NCBI GenBank assembly: GCA_963576735.1
Contig: OY755186.1
Coordinates: 14,557,970 to 14,621,969, forward strand
Direction: 5' to 3'
Source: Bedellia somnulentella
Taxonomy: Eukaryota > Arthropoda > Insecta > Lepidoptera > Bedelliidae
DNA: 64,000 nucleotides
Part shown: in pieces, positions 29,726-41,850 of the stretch
How positions within the stretch are numbered: the first letter of the stretch is position 1
How the letters are laid out: the number at the start of each line of letters is the position of its first letter
The notes under the pieces: generated by a model
What the model saw: only the letters and a program-made list of their open reading frames with translations
The model's database searches: none
What the model was told of the DNA's origin: nothing
Position numbers and translations under genes: made by a program

Positions 29726-32617
29726 ATATTGTGTCCGATTTTGACAACGCACTAGATCCTACTTGTCACGCATTAGACTTAGCTGAGAATTGTAAAAAAT
29801 ACATTAATGAAAGCCACGATTTTAAGGTTCTTTTATTCAACATTAGAAGCCACAACTGTAATTTTCCTAATTTCTTAACATTACTAAAACGTTTAGAAAT
29901 TAAATATGACGTTATAGTCCTCACTGAGTGCTGGCTTGGTAAAAATCCGATAATAAACTCAATTGAGGGGTACTCGCACCATTATACAAAAACATTTATT
30001 AATCAAAATGGCGGTATAATAGTATACATAAGACATGAGTTGCAAGCCGATGTAAGTGAACCTTTATTTGAAGAAGCAGATTGCCTCACTATCCACCTTT
30101 CGAATAATTTTACCCTTATTACCATTTATCGTTCGCCTTCCTTTTCACAGATTGATAACTTTATTGAGTCCCTTGACAATCTTCTTGAGTCCCACAAAGA
30201 CAAAAACAATATTTTATTAATGGGGGACATGAATATTGACATAATGCCTGAGACCTCTAACTTGAAAAAAACTCAGTATTTATGTACAGCCGCAGAACAC
30301 GGATTAAGACCTATTATAACTCAACCTACTAGAAACACCACTTGCCTAGACCATATTCTAATTAAAAGTAAATATAAATCAGTAGCACTTGTGTGTAAAA
30401 CCTCTGTATGCGATCACGACTTACCAATGGCCTTTATAAACACAAACTACCAAATACCCAAACGTATACGACAATCTATTAAAACCGACTACAACGCCGT
30501 TATCGCGGACTTAGATGCTATAGACTGGTTGGCAGTTATTTCCTCCTCTGATGTCAACGTAGCTACCAACAAATTTGCAAATATAATTAAAACCTCTATC
30601 GATAAACACACGAAGCGTGTAACAGTCAGTCGATCTATGTTCAGCTGTAAACCCTGGATAAGCCCCGGCCTGCTTCGTTGTATGAGGAATAGAGATCGCC
30701 TGCATCTGAAAAGCAGAAGGTCGCCAAATAATGCCACAGCGAAACTTATCTATACAAGGTACAGAAACTTTTGTAATAATTTACTACGTAAAGTAAAAAC
30801 TGCATACGAATATAATCTACTCAACGAAAGCAAACATCAACCAAAAAAACTATGGAACGCTGTTAAGTCGATCTGTGAATTATCATCTAAACACCATCCA
30901 GCTAATGTACTCACAGGACAACAAGGGAGGGAAACTGAGTCTCTAAACCAATGCAATAACTATTTTGCGACCGTAGGGACTAATCTTGCAGATAAAATAA
31001 TTAAAGAAATTGGAAAAACTGAATCTGAACTTGCAGCTCTGGCCAGAACCTCAACAACCCCCGTCTCATCTTTCTTTCTTAGACCTACAGACCCCCATGA
31101 AGTCTTAAACTACATTAAAGAACTGCGGAATGAAAGCGCACCGGGACTCGACGGTATCAAAAATCCTATCCTAAAAAGCATAAGTAAAACCATTATTACA
31201 CCTCTAACGCACATATGTAACATGAGTCTTTCGAACGGCTGCTTCCCTGATATCTGGAAAACAGCCGCAGTCACACCAATTTATAAATCTGGAGACAAAA
31301 GTATCCCATCAAATTACAGACCTATCTCATTGCTTTCTGTAGTGTCCAAGCTGCTTGAAAAAATTGTTAACCGTCGGCTCATGAACTACCTAGAGCATCA
31401 TAACCTGCTTTCTCCCTTTCAGTTCGGCTTCAGGCGTGGACGCTCTACTGAACACGCAGTCACTTTACTGCTTGACACCGTTTCAGCACATTTGGATCAG
31501 GGAAAATGCTGCCTTGGCGTTTTCTCGATCTAGCCAAGGCATTTGATACGGGGTGTCGATCCCAATACTCTCTCAAAAGTTAGAAAATCTTGGAATAAGG
31601 GGACAATCTTTAAAATGGTTTCAAAGTTATCTGGCAAATCGTAAACAACTAACAAAAATTGAAGGTATGGTCAGTGACCCTTCTCCTATTGACTTCGGAG
31701 TGCCACAAGGCAGTATCTTGGGGCCAAGTTTATTCATAATCTATATGAACGATCTGCAATTGGCAGTACCACGATCGAACAAAACTAATACTGTTTGTTA
31801 TGCCGATGACACGGCCATGATCTTTGCAGGTGATAACTGGGAAGAAACATTTAGAGAGGCTGAAGAAGGCCTGCGCAAAGCAGCCAACTGGCTCTCCATC
31901 AATCTGCTAACACTTAATGTAACGAAAACGAAATACATAAGTTTTCATAAAACTAAAGCTTCTCAACCTAACTTGGATAGCCTACTGATAATGCATACCT
32001 GTCAACCACTGACAAATGTTTGCTCCTGTGAAGCGATTGAAAGAGTGAACTCAATAAAATATCTGGGCATAGTAATTGATGAAAAATTAAACTTCGCGAA
32101 ACACATCGAATATGTATCAGGTAGAGCGAGGAAACTGATACACATAATGCGGTTACTTTGCAAAGGTGCAAGTAAAGACATAGTCGTACAAGTATATACG
32201 GCGCTTTGTCAATCGGTTCTCGGTTACTGTATTCCTTGCTGGGGAGGTTCTTCAAATACTAACATGCTTGCACGATTCCCTACCACTGTACTGTACAAAG
32301 AATGCCAGGTTCTCTCTGTACGTCGTCTTTATATTTATAGGGTATGTTTGCTGCAGCATCGTCAAATTGTCAACTCACCAGATTACAATAAACTCCTGCA
32401 AAAAAGAACATTTAGAGTAAATGTGCCAGCAACTACCACGCGATTTGCACCAAGATTTCCAAAATTTCTTATTCCATTTATATATAACCAGGTCCTAAAA
32501 TACTGTATGTGTGACTTAAAATGCGCTACAATGCAAGAGGCGAAGAAAAAACTGAAAATGTGGCTCTCTAACTTAGAATATTTAGAATCGGAGGATTTAT
32601 TAAATATATCCCAATAA
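29713..32617 (+). pseudogene. LINE C ORF2: AP endonuclease and reverse transcriptase
   Basis: ATG at 29,713. The endonuclease occupies about residues 40-245 (DVIVLTECWLG, LMGDMNID, SVCDHDLPMAFI with the conserved D-H). RT runs from about 470 (KTAAVTPIYKSGDKS, SNYRPISLLSVVSKLLEKI, GFRRGRSTEHAV). It breaks at a one-base loss near 31,527 and an extra few bases near 31,550, then resumes with FGVPQGSILGPSLFIIYMND and the catalytic CYADD at 31,797. The C-terminal region ends at TAA 32,617. Two microlesions in an otherwise whole protein. Confidence 0.8.
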
Positions 32618-33137
32618 ATTTAACAAAAAATATTAATATATATATATATATATATAACATTTGTATGTATATAAGTGTTTGTATATGTGTACATTATATA
32701 TACGTATATGTATATTACTTTATTATATTATATTGTTTTATTATAACATAATTTTATCTACTTACATAAGGTTATTTAAACTATGAATACATAATTTTAC
32801 ATAATATATATGACATATTAAACGATCTCATATGGTTAAGAAGATTCACTTGTTACTTGTTACAATTTTAGCTCATATTTTTTATTTTATTTTAGTTCTA
32901 ACTTGATAATAACTTATTATGCGCCACCTGAGAAATCCTGTCTACAAGCAATTGTAAACCGCCTACCTCGTCCCCCGCGATACAGGCATTGCCTAGTGCA
33001 GGGGACACCGACATCTTATTTTGTAAAACACTTACCACCTGTGTACCAAACGCCTAATTGTTATTACCATTTTAAATTAACGAATACGACTGTTGTTTGT
33101 TTTTACTGTTGTTTGTTTTTACTGGTGTAAATAAAGA

Positions 33138-34525
33138 TTTTTTCATTTTTTTTTTTCATTTTTTCAATTTTGTTATTTTTTGTTACGAGTTTCTTTCTTG
33201 TTATGGTTTCATTTGTCACAACAGTAAATTTAAATGGTTTTCACCCAAATCTACAGGTGCTTACCTGCAATTTAGATTTTAAGATTACTTACGTTATTCG
33301 TTTAACAATAAATATTAAATTAAAACTTTCCACCAGGATAATTTTATTCAGACTGTAAGTAGGAAAGTAGGTATGTATATCTTTGTTGAAGTTTCTCGGA
33401 CCAGGTTGTGAGTATGTTTCTGTGAATGACTGTACTTGGGGTAAAAAATCGGAAGAAACATTTTATTATGAATTCCGATTATCCACCCCGTTCAGGGTGG
33501 ATAATCGGACATGCGTTTCCGAATGTCCGACTTAGGGAGGATTTTTTAGGGTGGATAAACGGAATAAGCCAACGAATGTAAATATAGCTCAAGAAGTTTT
33601 AGCGAAGGGAATATTGATAGCCTTTGTCTACCCCAATGGGAACTAATCGCGTTAGTATAATCTATTTGTATGCATGTAGTTTAAGATGTCTTAGTAAAAC
33701 GTGGAAGAAGATCAGTAAATTTCTTATCCTAGAGTTCAAAATGAATTACATACACCTTATCAACCTATACTCATGGCTAAAAACGTTACAAATTTTTAAA
33801 ATTTTTTAGTCACTTTTGAAAATTTAATGGTTTACGCATTACGGGCCATGTGCGTAAATCACATAAAATGGTCCAAATTCGGAATCTTTTTACTTACTCA
33901 ACTTTCAATACTGGCTGATAAATATCTAGTTCTGAAGCTTTGCCTCTGACCTTTTCTGGATTTAGTTAGAGCCGTGATACAAGGTATTCCCTAGCGACTA
34001 ACTTAATCCATACAACTCAAAACCGATCAACTAAACTGTTCCCCGCTGTTCAACTAAAGCCTCTAACTCATTATCATTAGGTATAACTGAATCTCTTTTT
34101 TTTTTTTGGAAAACGCTATCATCCTGAACTCATTGTATCTTTCTGGTAAAAAGAATTCCCCGCGGTACTAGGGAAAGTGTTGCCAAATGGCTTCAATAGT
34201 TGTCTTTTTTTTTTTATTCGCGTATTTTGTTATGGCAGTAATAAAAATGAAAATGTAAGAACTAGCTCCCTAACGTATAAATTTAAAAGAATTGTTGAAA
34301 TCCAGTATGTGATCCCGTGATACTAAATTCCAAATTATGTTATAAAAACCACGAAAGATCTGTAATAAGTAAAAAAGTTGAATCAAAATTAGGAAACGGA
34401 GACATAAAAGGGAGCTGACAAATCCATTTTCCCGGCGATGCCTTCGCCTAGGCTGATGAAGACACACTGGAGCCCCCCAAGCTAAAATCTACCGCCACCA
34501 TTTTCATCTATGCGCCATATGCCTG
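33138..34525. other. Intergenic with a short hairpin repeat
   Basis: TCCGATTATCCACC at 33,475-33,488 pairs with GGTGGATAATCGGA at 33,497-33,510. The following 33,503-33,579 is an inverted copy of 21,481-21,556. The remainder has T-runs and no recognised gene. Confidence 0.5.
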
Positions 34526-35031
34526 ATGCTCCCAACGTGCCAACTTGCTCACCCAACGCCACTACAGCTGAGGTACTGGACAGGCCTTGACGGGTTAACT
34601 CCACAACATTTTAAGGATTTGTTGAGTTATTCCGTTGGGGAAGCTGGTAGGATACACCTTGAGGAGTTGACGCGACTGGTGAATCTCTGTTTGGTAGGAC
34701 GGGTGTGCGAGTCGATCTCTGATCTTCTCTATGGTGCAAATCTTTGCGCCTTAAAGAAAACGGATGTAAGTATCAGGCCAACTGCTGTAGGAAACACTAT
34801 CCGTCGTCGATTGGTCCCGAAAATATGTTTTACACACATTAATAAAATATCAAACTACTTTCAACCTGTCCAACTTGGCTTCGGGACTAAAGGCGGATGT
34901 GAAACTGCGAGTTATCAATGCCAGTTCTTTGCTACAGAATTGCCCTAATGATGTTCACCCGAAGGTGGATGGCCGAAACGCTTTCAATTCCATAGGCAGA
35001 TCCGCTTTGCTGGCAGCAATTAAAGTTGCGT
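34526..35031 (+). pseudogene. Non-LTR-type reverse transcriptase fragment
   Basis: The frame 34,526-34,948 reads GLDGLTPQHFKDLL, LLYGANLCALKK, IRPTAVGNTIRRRLVPKI and FQPVQLGFGTKGGCETA. After a frame change it continues KVDGRNAFNSIGRSALL to about 35,030. This is RT fingers to motif A, with the acid of motif A in VDGRNAF. The clade is not certain (the RPIAVG form occurs in several non-LTR families). Both ends are truncated. Confidence 0.65.
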
Positions 35032-35129
35032 GATAAAATTATTAAAAGATTTTTATTCATAGTGCACGTTGATTTGATATAATGGGTTCACATTTTGTCA
35101 ATAGCATAAAAATGTTGACAAACAGAGAT

Positions 35130-35690
35130 GGCTAGTCATCTTGGAAATTTAAGATGCGGATGTGTTTCTTATACACGATGATTTGTGGCAAACTATTGCC
35201 GGTTATTCAGAAACAGATGAGTCAACCGCTGAAGTCCGAAAAATAAAGATTTAAAAGCTTTATTCAAAATATGTTTAATGTTGGATGGTTCAGCGATCAC
35301 TCACGTCCGGAAAGCTATAACAGCTAAAGAAGCTTGGGATGCTTTGGCTAGTAGGTACCTATGAAGACAATAGTTTAGGGCGTAAACTGGCTCTTGAAAG
35401 AAGACTGTACAGGTATTCCTTATCTGATTTCAATTCAATTGAAACTTATATTGACGCTGTTATGTCGACTAGTCAAGATTTAGCAGATATTGGTAAAACT
35501 ATAAAGGCTATTCATCCTTGGCTGCAATATTATTAGGTGGGCTTACACCAAAATTTGATCCTCTAGTTATGGCTTTGGAACATACAAACATAGAAGTTAG
35601 TAGCAATTTAGTTAAGACCAAACTTTTGAGTGAAATGGCAAAAGATGATTGTTTGCAAACTGAAGTGTGTGATGTACATTTTGTGTTATG
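35130..35690 (+). pseudogene. Copia-type Gag fragment
   Basis: Broken frames encode AWDALASRYL, ALERRLYRYSLSDFNSIETY and LGGLTPKFDPLVMALEH, the typical layout of Ty1/copia Gag (UBN2-like). There are two or more frameshifts. No zinc knuckle, LTR or pol was found nearby. It is unrelated in detail to the copia Gag at 56.7 kb. Confidence 0.6.
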
Positions 35691-36261
35691 ATGTATATGA
35701 AAAGTTTTTCCCTTTGGTATACCTCTTAGAAGACCCAAATGGTTTTAGAGGTAAATGGCATATCAAAGACATAAAAGTTTAAGATTTTTCTCGAAAATAA
35801 CCTTTTTGACAATATTGTTTACCGTCAGATAATTATTTCTTAATTTTGAAATTTACTCACAGCCATTAGTTTTCTGCAAGAAAGTTGCTGGTGTTAGGTC
35901 GTAGTCTTACAATTTATTTTATTAAATATTTTAATTTTTATTAAATTAGAATATGGATGTATTGTTTAATATTGTAAGTGGGTTAATAATTATCCTAATT
36001 TATTGTCTTTCCTAATTTATTTTCTATTATATATTCCTAATTCATTGAAAATCTCTCACTGTTATTTGGACTACTTTCTTTGTTACTTCTTTTAAGGAAT
36101 GCTTTAATCCTTTAAAAAAAACATAGGTTATTTCAAAATTTTAAGTTGAGTTATGCTTTTTCGCAGATGGGAGTATTGATTCAGCTCCTGGGGCGATGGG
36201 GGGCATGATCATTATTATGGAAGAAATTGAAAAGAACGTCAGAAACAATATTCTGGACTGA
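35691..36261. other. Intergenic, nothing identified
   Basis: A+T-rich, no recognised element. Confidence 0.35.
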
Positions 36262-36520
36262 CTTTATATATTTTATTTTATTTTTATTTTATTTTATTCG
36301 GAAGATTTACAGCATTAAAACTTTTTGATACAAACTTAATGAATTATCTTTTAGCCATTTACAAATCTTCACACATAATATCTTGCTAGCTTAAGGAAAA
36401 AACAGGTTATGTTTACTTTGTAATAATTAATTTGATTATACCGCAGAGAACTTTTTTTTTCTTTTTTAAATATAAATGTACTACATTACAAACAATATTT
36501 AAACATTAACAAGGTACCTG

Positions 36521-39372
36521 CTACTGGTTGTCGTCAAAGTACTGCCGGGTCAAACTTGACTTTATAGATGTCACCGTGCTATCAAAAATATCTATATTAT
36601 TATCGTTAATAATTTTGGATGCCCTAATGATGAAAGAATTTTTACGGTAGTTAGTTTTGAATCGAGGAACTGCCAGTGGTGCATGCCTTCTTTGCGTCCT
36701 GGCTGGAACATTAATGTTGATCCTGGAAGTTAGTTCAGGACAGTCAACCGCTCCGTTCAATAGGTTTATAATGTAACAGATGTCAGCAATATCTCGTCTT
36801 TTTGACAGTGGCAAGAAGTGATACCGCTTGCATCTACTGGTATAATCCGGTGTTCTAATATGTGCCTTGAAATCTAGAAACTTTAAAAACCGTTTTTGGA
36901 TTCCCTCAATTCGGTTCTTATAAATATCATATTGCGGATTCCAGACTTCAGATGCGTATTCGAGAATCGGCCTTACGAAAGAGCAATATAATATCTTTAT
37001 GGTTTTCAGTCTATTGAATACCAAGAGCCTTATAAGCTTTTTTTACAATGTGTTTGTCAAATAATAATTTGTGATCGTGTATTACCCCTAAATCCCTTGA
37101 TTCGTTAACTTTTGTTAATAAAGAGCCCTTTAGAAAGTAATTACTATCAGTAAGTGTTTTTTTTTTACGCGAAAAAGACAAAACGAAACACTTACTAACG
37201 TTAAGTTCTAATTTATTCGTCTCACAATATGACTCAAAGTTGTTCAAATCACTCTGAAGGCTCTCCACGTCAGCAGAGTTATGAATACTCTTTATTATTT
37301 TCATATCATCCGCATAAAGAAGAATTTTAGAATTTTGAAAACACTTTTGTATGTCATGGATAAAGATAACAAAGAGAAGTGGCCCCAGTAATGATCCCTG
37401 GGGGACACCGGATGGTATTGGTAACCATGGCGATTTATATCCTAATAGTACTACTGCTTGAGAGCGATTTTGTATAAAGGATAAGAACCAGCGGAGTAGA
37501 TCACCGTGTATACCCGCGGCCTCCAGTTTAATTCCAAGAACAGCATGTACTATGCGGTCGAAACATTTTTTATAGTCGGTATATATACAATCTACCTGGG
37601 TACCGAGCTCCATATAGCTAGTTAGTAAATCATTTGTTACAATGAGATTTGATACTGTAGATCGTCGTCGCAAGAAACCATGCTGTTCAGGACCAAACGA
37701 TGTCTCTAGCGCCGCATACACTTGATTATAAACAACCCTTTCGAATACCTTAGCGAAAAGACACAGCTTAGATATGGGTCTGTAGTGGTCTATCTTCGTT
37801 TTATCGCTAGATTTGTGTATAGGGGTAATAAAAGCAGATTTCCATACGGATGGGAAGCAACCCTCAGCAATAGATTTTTTAAATAATAAACTTAATGGTA
37901 TAACTAATTCTTTAGCGCAATTAACTATGTAAAGCGGGTGTATCATGTCGGGCCCCCCAGCTTTTTTAAGATCTAAACATTTTAATAGCTTTTCTATTTC
38001 TGAACAGTTTATTTCAATTGTGTTTATGGTGCAGTTTGAAGGATCAGTAATAGGGGCCTGGTTGTCTGAAAAGTAAGGAGTATCACAGAATGTTGAATGG
38101 AAATAAGTCGCAAATAGATTACATATTTCATCGCCCGATGAAGCGGTTTCATCTTTCCATGCCATGGTGTTTGGGAAACCGAGGCTCGATTTGCTGATTT
38201 TTACATAAGACCAAAATGACTTAGGGTTCGATGCTATACAGTTCTCTGTGTTTTCTATATACGAAGCAAAACATTCACGTTCTAGCATTTTAGCCCTAAG
38301 ACGGAGGGTTGAAAAAGTTTCATAGTCACTCAAATTAGCATAGGTTTTAAATTTACGATGATACTTATTTTTATCGCGCAATATTTTTAAAAGAGGTTTA
38401 CTATACCAGGGTGGAAACTGAGATGCTTTAATTGATTTTTTTGGTATATATAGATCACGCAACTCATACAGTGTGTCATAGAATGCTTGAACACATATAT
38501 CAAGTGGGGAGTCCGCAAACAGATCTGACCAATTCGTATCACTCAGCGAGCGTCTTATTGCCTCATAGTCACCTTTGTAATAATTGTACTGAGTGGATAC
38601 TTTAACCCTCAGTAATGACGCACTATTGAGAGGAACGACTATATGCAAGGATTTATGGTGCACGTCCTCATCCACAAGCGGGTCAGAAGAGTGTAACACA
38701 TTCACATCCGAGTTACTTAACACTAAGTCGAGTATTCTGTCATTAATGTTTGTGCAACTGTTAAACTGATCGAGGCCTAAATAACATAAGGTGTCCAGAA
38801 AACTTATTTGAACGGTACCAGTATAATTAGTAGGAATCAATTTTATGTCGTTAGGCAATTGGTGGTCCCAACTTATATTAGGGAGATTAAAATCACCGAG
38901 CACTATGAACTGATTGTTGGGATTTTGTAAAACTATATCAGACAATTTATCGGAGAATTTTTTTAATTGCGTATCAAAAGAATTACCTAAATTTTCTCTA
39001 CATAAATAAACCGAGCATATATTAATAATATATTTTTTGTTACCCTCCTGAGGTACTGAGAGGGAGACCCACAAATCTTCCGCTGATGAGAGCCATAACG
39101 GCATATCAATTGTGCTAAACTTGCGTTTGACTGCAATAAGCACTCCTCCCCCTAACGACTGTTTTGTTTCCGCGTAATTTCGGTCACGCCGACTCACGCC
39201 TCCATACTAAATACCTGTTATCGAATAACTCACTACTTGAGATACTATCAACTAACCACGTTTCCGTCAAACATATAATATCGTAGTTGTTAAGTAGTAA
39301 ATTACGCAAAAACTCATTAGTCTTAGTTCTCAGCCCTCGCACATTTTGATAATATATTGATAGTGCACTCAT
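36521..39372 (-). pseudogene. LINE D ORF2: AP endonuclease and reverse transcriptase
   Basis: ATG at 39,372, overlapping the preceding frame as TAATG. Endonuclease motifs are IYYQNVRGLRTK, DIICLTETWL and VLGDFNLPNISWD. RT motifs are HYRPISKLCLFAKVFERVV, IYTDYKKCFDRI (motif A), PSGVPQGSLLGPLLFVIF and LLYADD (motif C). A roughly 10-base insertion near 39,190 (a doubled CGTGA) and an indel near 37,020 split the protein into three frames (39,372-39,184, 39,197-37,011, 37,024-36,521). The last frame carries ILYCSFVRPILEYASEVWNP and ends at TAG 36,521. All catalytic motifs are present. Confidence 0.82.
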
Positions 39373-39968
39373 TATAAAATTATATCTAAAGTATCTGTGT
39401 AAAATTCAAAGGTAAAGAAAAAATGATAAAATGATCTAATTAAAAATAAAAATACATGTAGGTAAACGTGAAATTGCCGATTAATAATAACGAACATAAC
39501 TGTGATAAAAGGTAAAATTGTAAAAATGTAGTTAGATAACATAGTGACCCAGAGCAATAAATCAAATAAATCGTTATCATATTTAGCAATCAACACGTTA
39601 TAAAGGCACACAACACCGGCAGGTAGGCGGTTAATGAACTCCTGATAGCAATATGTAAGCGACAAGCAGACAATAATGACTCTTAATATGATTTGCAAAC
39701 AGGCGGTAATAGCAACAACAGTCATTACAAGACAATTCAAATAGCGAAGCGGCCGGTTCATTGCACCTGCGTAGAACCAGTTTGGCCGGACAGCACTTCT
39801 CAAACTATAAACAATGTGATATGGATTAATCAAAAATAATGACGCAATAATATAAATATAAGTTAAGAAATTAACTACACTAATTTGGAAAAGTCTTTTT
39901 CTGTTTTTATTGTGATAATTGGCGATGTCGTATCCTTTCTTGCCAGGATTTTGGAATGCTTGACCCAC
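39372..39968 (-). CDS. LINE D bridging hydrophobic open frame ending in TAATG
   Basis: A 198-codon frame without stops overlaps the last 94 nt of ORF1 and crosses the whole gap. It ends with TAA whose last base is the A of the ORF2 ATG (39,374-39,370). The conceptual product has four or five strongly hydrophobic stretches (FLTYIYIIASLFLINPY, CLVMTVVAITACLQIIL, WVTMLSNYIFTILPFITV, LHVFLFLIRSFYHFFF). First AUG is about residue 69. TAATG-type overlaps are known to support termination-reinitiation in some silkworm telomeric LINEs. Whether the frame itself is a protein is unproven. Confidence 0.4.
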   Translation of the reverse strand: MGQAFQNPGKKGYDIANYHNKNRKRLFQISVVNFLTYIYIIASLFLINPYHIVYSLRSAVRPNWFYAGAMNRPLRYLNCLVMTVVAITACLQIILRVIIVCLSLTYCYQEFINRLPAGVVCLYNVLIAKYDNDLFDLLLWVTMLSNYIFTILPFITVMFVIINRQFHVYLHVFLFLIRSFYHFFFTFEFYTDTLDIIL

Positions 39969-40839
39969 ACGAATTGAAAATTTCTTTCTTTCGCCATTGT
40001 CTTCGTCTTCAATAAGAGCATTTTATTTCGTGTTGTAAGATGATCATTAATAAAGATTTTGTGCTTACCCGGTAATCCAAGATCAGCACTAACTATAGGG
40101 GAGGCAGCTGTAATATATCTAGCCGCGGCAACCAGGTCTTCCTTAACATACTTATTATTAAAACTCACAATTATTGGTTTTATATTGTTTGGATCTTTCG
40201 TAGGTATTCGTTCAATATAATTAATCTGTGTTTTTGAAACAGAATAATTAATCTTTGTACCAACTTTCATAAGAACTTCAAATAAATTTTCATCACTTGT
40301 TTGCGGCACACCCTTTATTTCAATGTTGTTGTTTCGTGACCACTGGTCTCTCAGTTCGATATCATTTTCAATTTTCTCTATTTTAAGTTGTAGGCTTGCC
40401 ACACTTGACTTGACAGACTCCAGGGATTCAATTCTCGACTCGATTTTCTTCATCTTATTGGAGAACTCCTTGACTGAATTACTGGCGCCATCCATACTAC
40501 GTTTGAGATTTCCTATTTCATCTTTGAGAGACTTGAAATCCGCAACGAGTGAATCAAGCGGGGAGAGCTTCATTGCTAGCGCTCTTATTTCTTCCATTAT
40601 ATCAGTCGTTGAGACATCCTTTGTAGTAACGTCCCTTGTCTTAGATGTCTCAGATGAGGCAGGAGATGCGGTACGGGCTTGTTTACAAGACGGACAGCGC
40701 CACGTTTTTCTTTTGTCTCCCAACTTCCTAAAGCCAATTTCTGTTATGGCTGCACATTGGTAATGGTAAGCCTTTTTGCAAATACTGCAATCCGCTCCGT
40801 CACTTACTTCGTCAGCATACATTTCGGACAGAAAGACAT
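39875..40839 (-). pseudogene. LINE D ORF1 with PHD-like finger and coiled coil
   Basis: The long frame starts at 40,822, but the first cysteine pair (FCPKC) lies upstream in another frame that begins at ATG 40,839, so a small indel near 40,810 broke the start. After it come CSICKKAYHYQC and WRCPSC, a coiled coil over about residues 80-165, and an RNA-binding-like C-terminus (KPIIVSFNNKYVKEDL, FINDHLTTRNKMLLLKT). TAG at 39,875-39,877. Confidence 0.78.
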
Positions 40840-40939
40840 TTTCGCTGAGTGAGAAGTTTAGGAAACACTGGTTTTCAAGATAGAACGCGTGCGCACTCTA
40901 CAGAGTTAAGAACCTGACTGATATTATCAATTTATGCCC

Positions 40940-41356
40940 GTCTGGAATCGCAGCCCCTTACTCTTGAGCTGCCCTGGTTAATGCAAGCTTCCCGGAGTCG
41001 CAGCCCCTTACTCTTGAGCTGCCCTGGTTGACGCAGTCAGAAAGCTGGAGTCGCAACCCTTACCGTCGAGCTACCCTTGCTGACGTAGGCGCCCGGAGGC
41101 GTTTGGTCCAGTTTCGAAATCGCCACCAATCGCAGCAGGAGCTGAGTCTAAAGCTGAGTGCTTTTTATCATATTATATTGATAGGTTAGGTTATGTGTAT
41201 TGTTTTTTTTTGTTAGGATTGTTTTAGTGTATTTTTTATTTATAATAAACGTTGTTGTGATATATATACCTTCTATTTATTCATTATCCTTCTTTCTTCC
41301 TTTAGTTATTTCTGGCTTCTGGCTACAGCATCCCAGGAGTGAGAAATAACGTTACA
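40940..41356 (+). repeat. 5' LTR with internal tandem repeats
   Basis: Three or more units of about 50 bp lie at 40,944-41,105, each with GGAGTCGCAGCCCCTTACTC and GAGCTGCCCTGGTTGACGCA. A TATA-like AATAAACG and the conserved 3' end follow. Confidence 0.75.
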
Positions 41357-41374
41357 AATTGGCGCCCAACGTAA
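41357..41374 (+). other. Primer binding site
   Basis: AATTGGCGCCCAACGTAA directly follows the LTR end. TGGCGCCCAACGT is a typical tRNA 3'-end complement for insect LTR elements. Confidence 0.6.
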
Positions 41375-41850
41375 AATTATATTTATCACAACAATTATCT
41401 CTTCCAAATTCTAAATTATACTTACACAAGTAAGATTCTTTTGGATTTCGGTTTTGGTATATTTCTTTCCGTTTTTACGTCTTTTTCTTTTATATATACT
41501 TATTGATAAGTTATCACGAACTCGAAGTCATACGTTTACGCTGCGGAGTTTTAAATAGTTAATTATTGTTTATGTGCCATATTAAGTACTGTAAAGTGAA
41601 GTGTTGTGCTCGCTGGTTTATAACTAGCCTCAATAATTGTTTGTGTGGTTGGATTCAGTGTTTTAAATTGTTTTCGAATCTATTTAATTTAATACCACGT
41701 ACTGATTTTTACAATTCTTCTTTTTTGAACACCCGCAACTAAAATACTCAAAAATTTTGGTTAGTGGCTCTATCTCTGCGCGCGTTCCGGAACTCCTTCA
41801 ATTAGCGTGACACTAGTTGGCAAGTAATCGATCGATAGTCGTACATAGAA

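Larger units (their letters stand above)
27545..33137 (+). mobile_element. LINE C, CR1/Jockey-type, nearly full length
   Basis: The order is a 5' UTR starting with a GCGCGCGC-rich tract, ORF1 (PHD-type), a bridging open frame, ORF2 (endonuclease and RT) and a 500-bp A+T-rich 3' UTR ending GTGTAAATAAAGATTTTTTC. The only lesions seen are two small indels in ORF2 around 31,525-31,555. Target duplications were not identified. Confidence 0.8.
36262..40939 (-). mobile_element. LINE D, CR1/Jockey-type, nearly full length
   Basis: Minus-strand order is a short 5' UTR, ORF1, a bridging frame, ORF2 and a 3' UTR with an A-rich TAAAA-type tail at 36,262-36,300. Its 5' end abuts the LTR at 40,940. Three small frame lesions are visible: the ORF1 start, about 39,190 and about 37,020. 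Confidence 0.82.
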
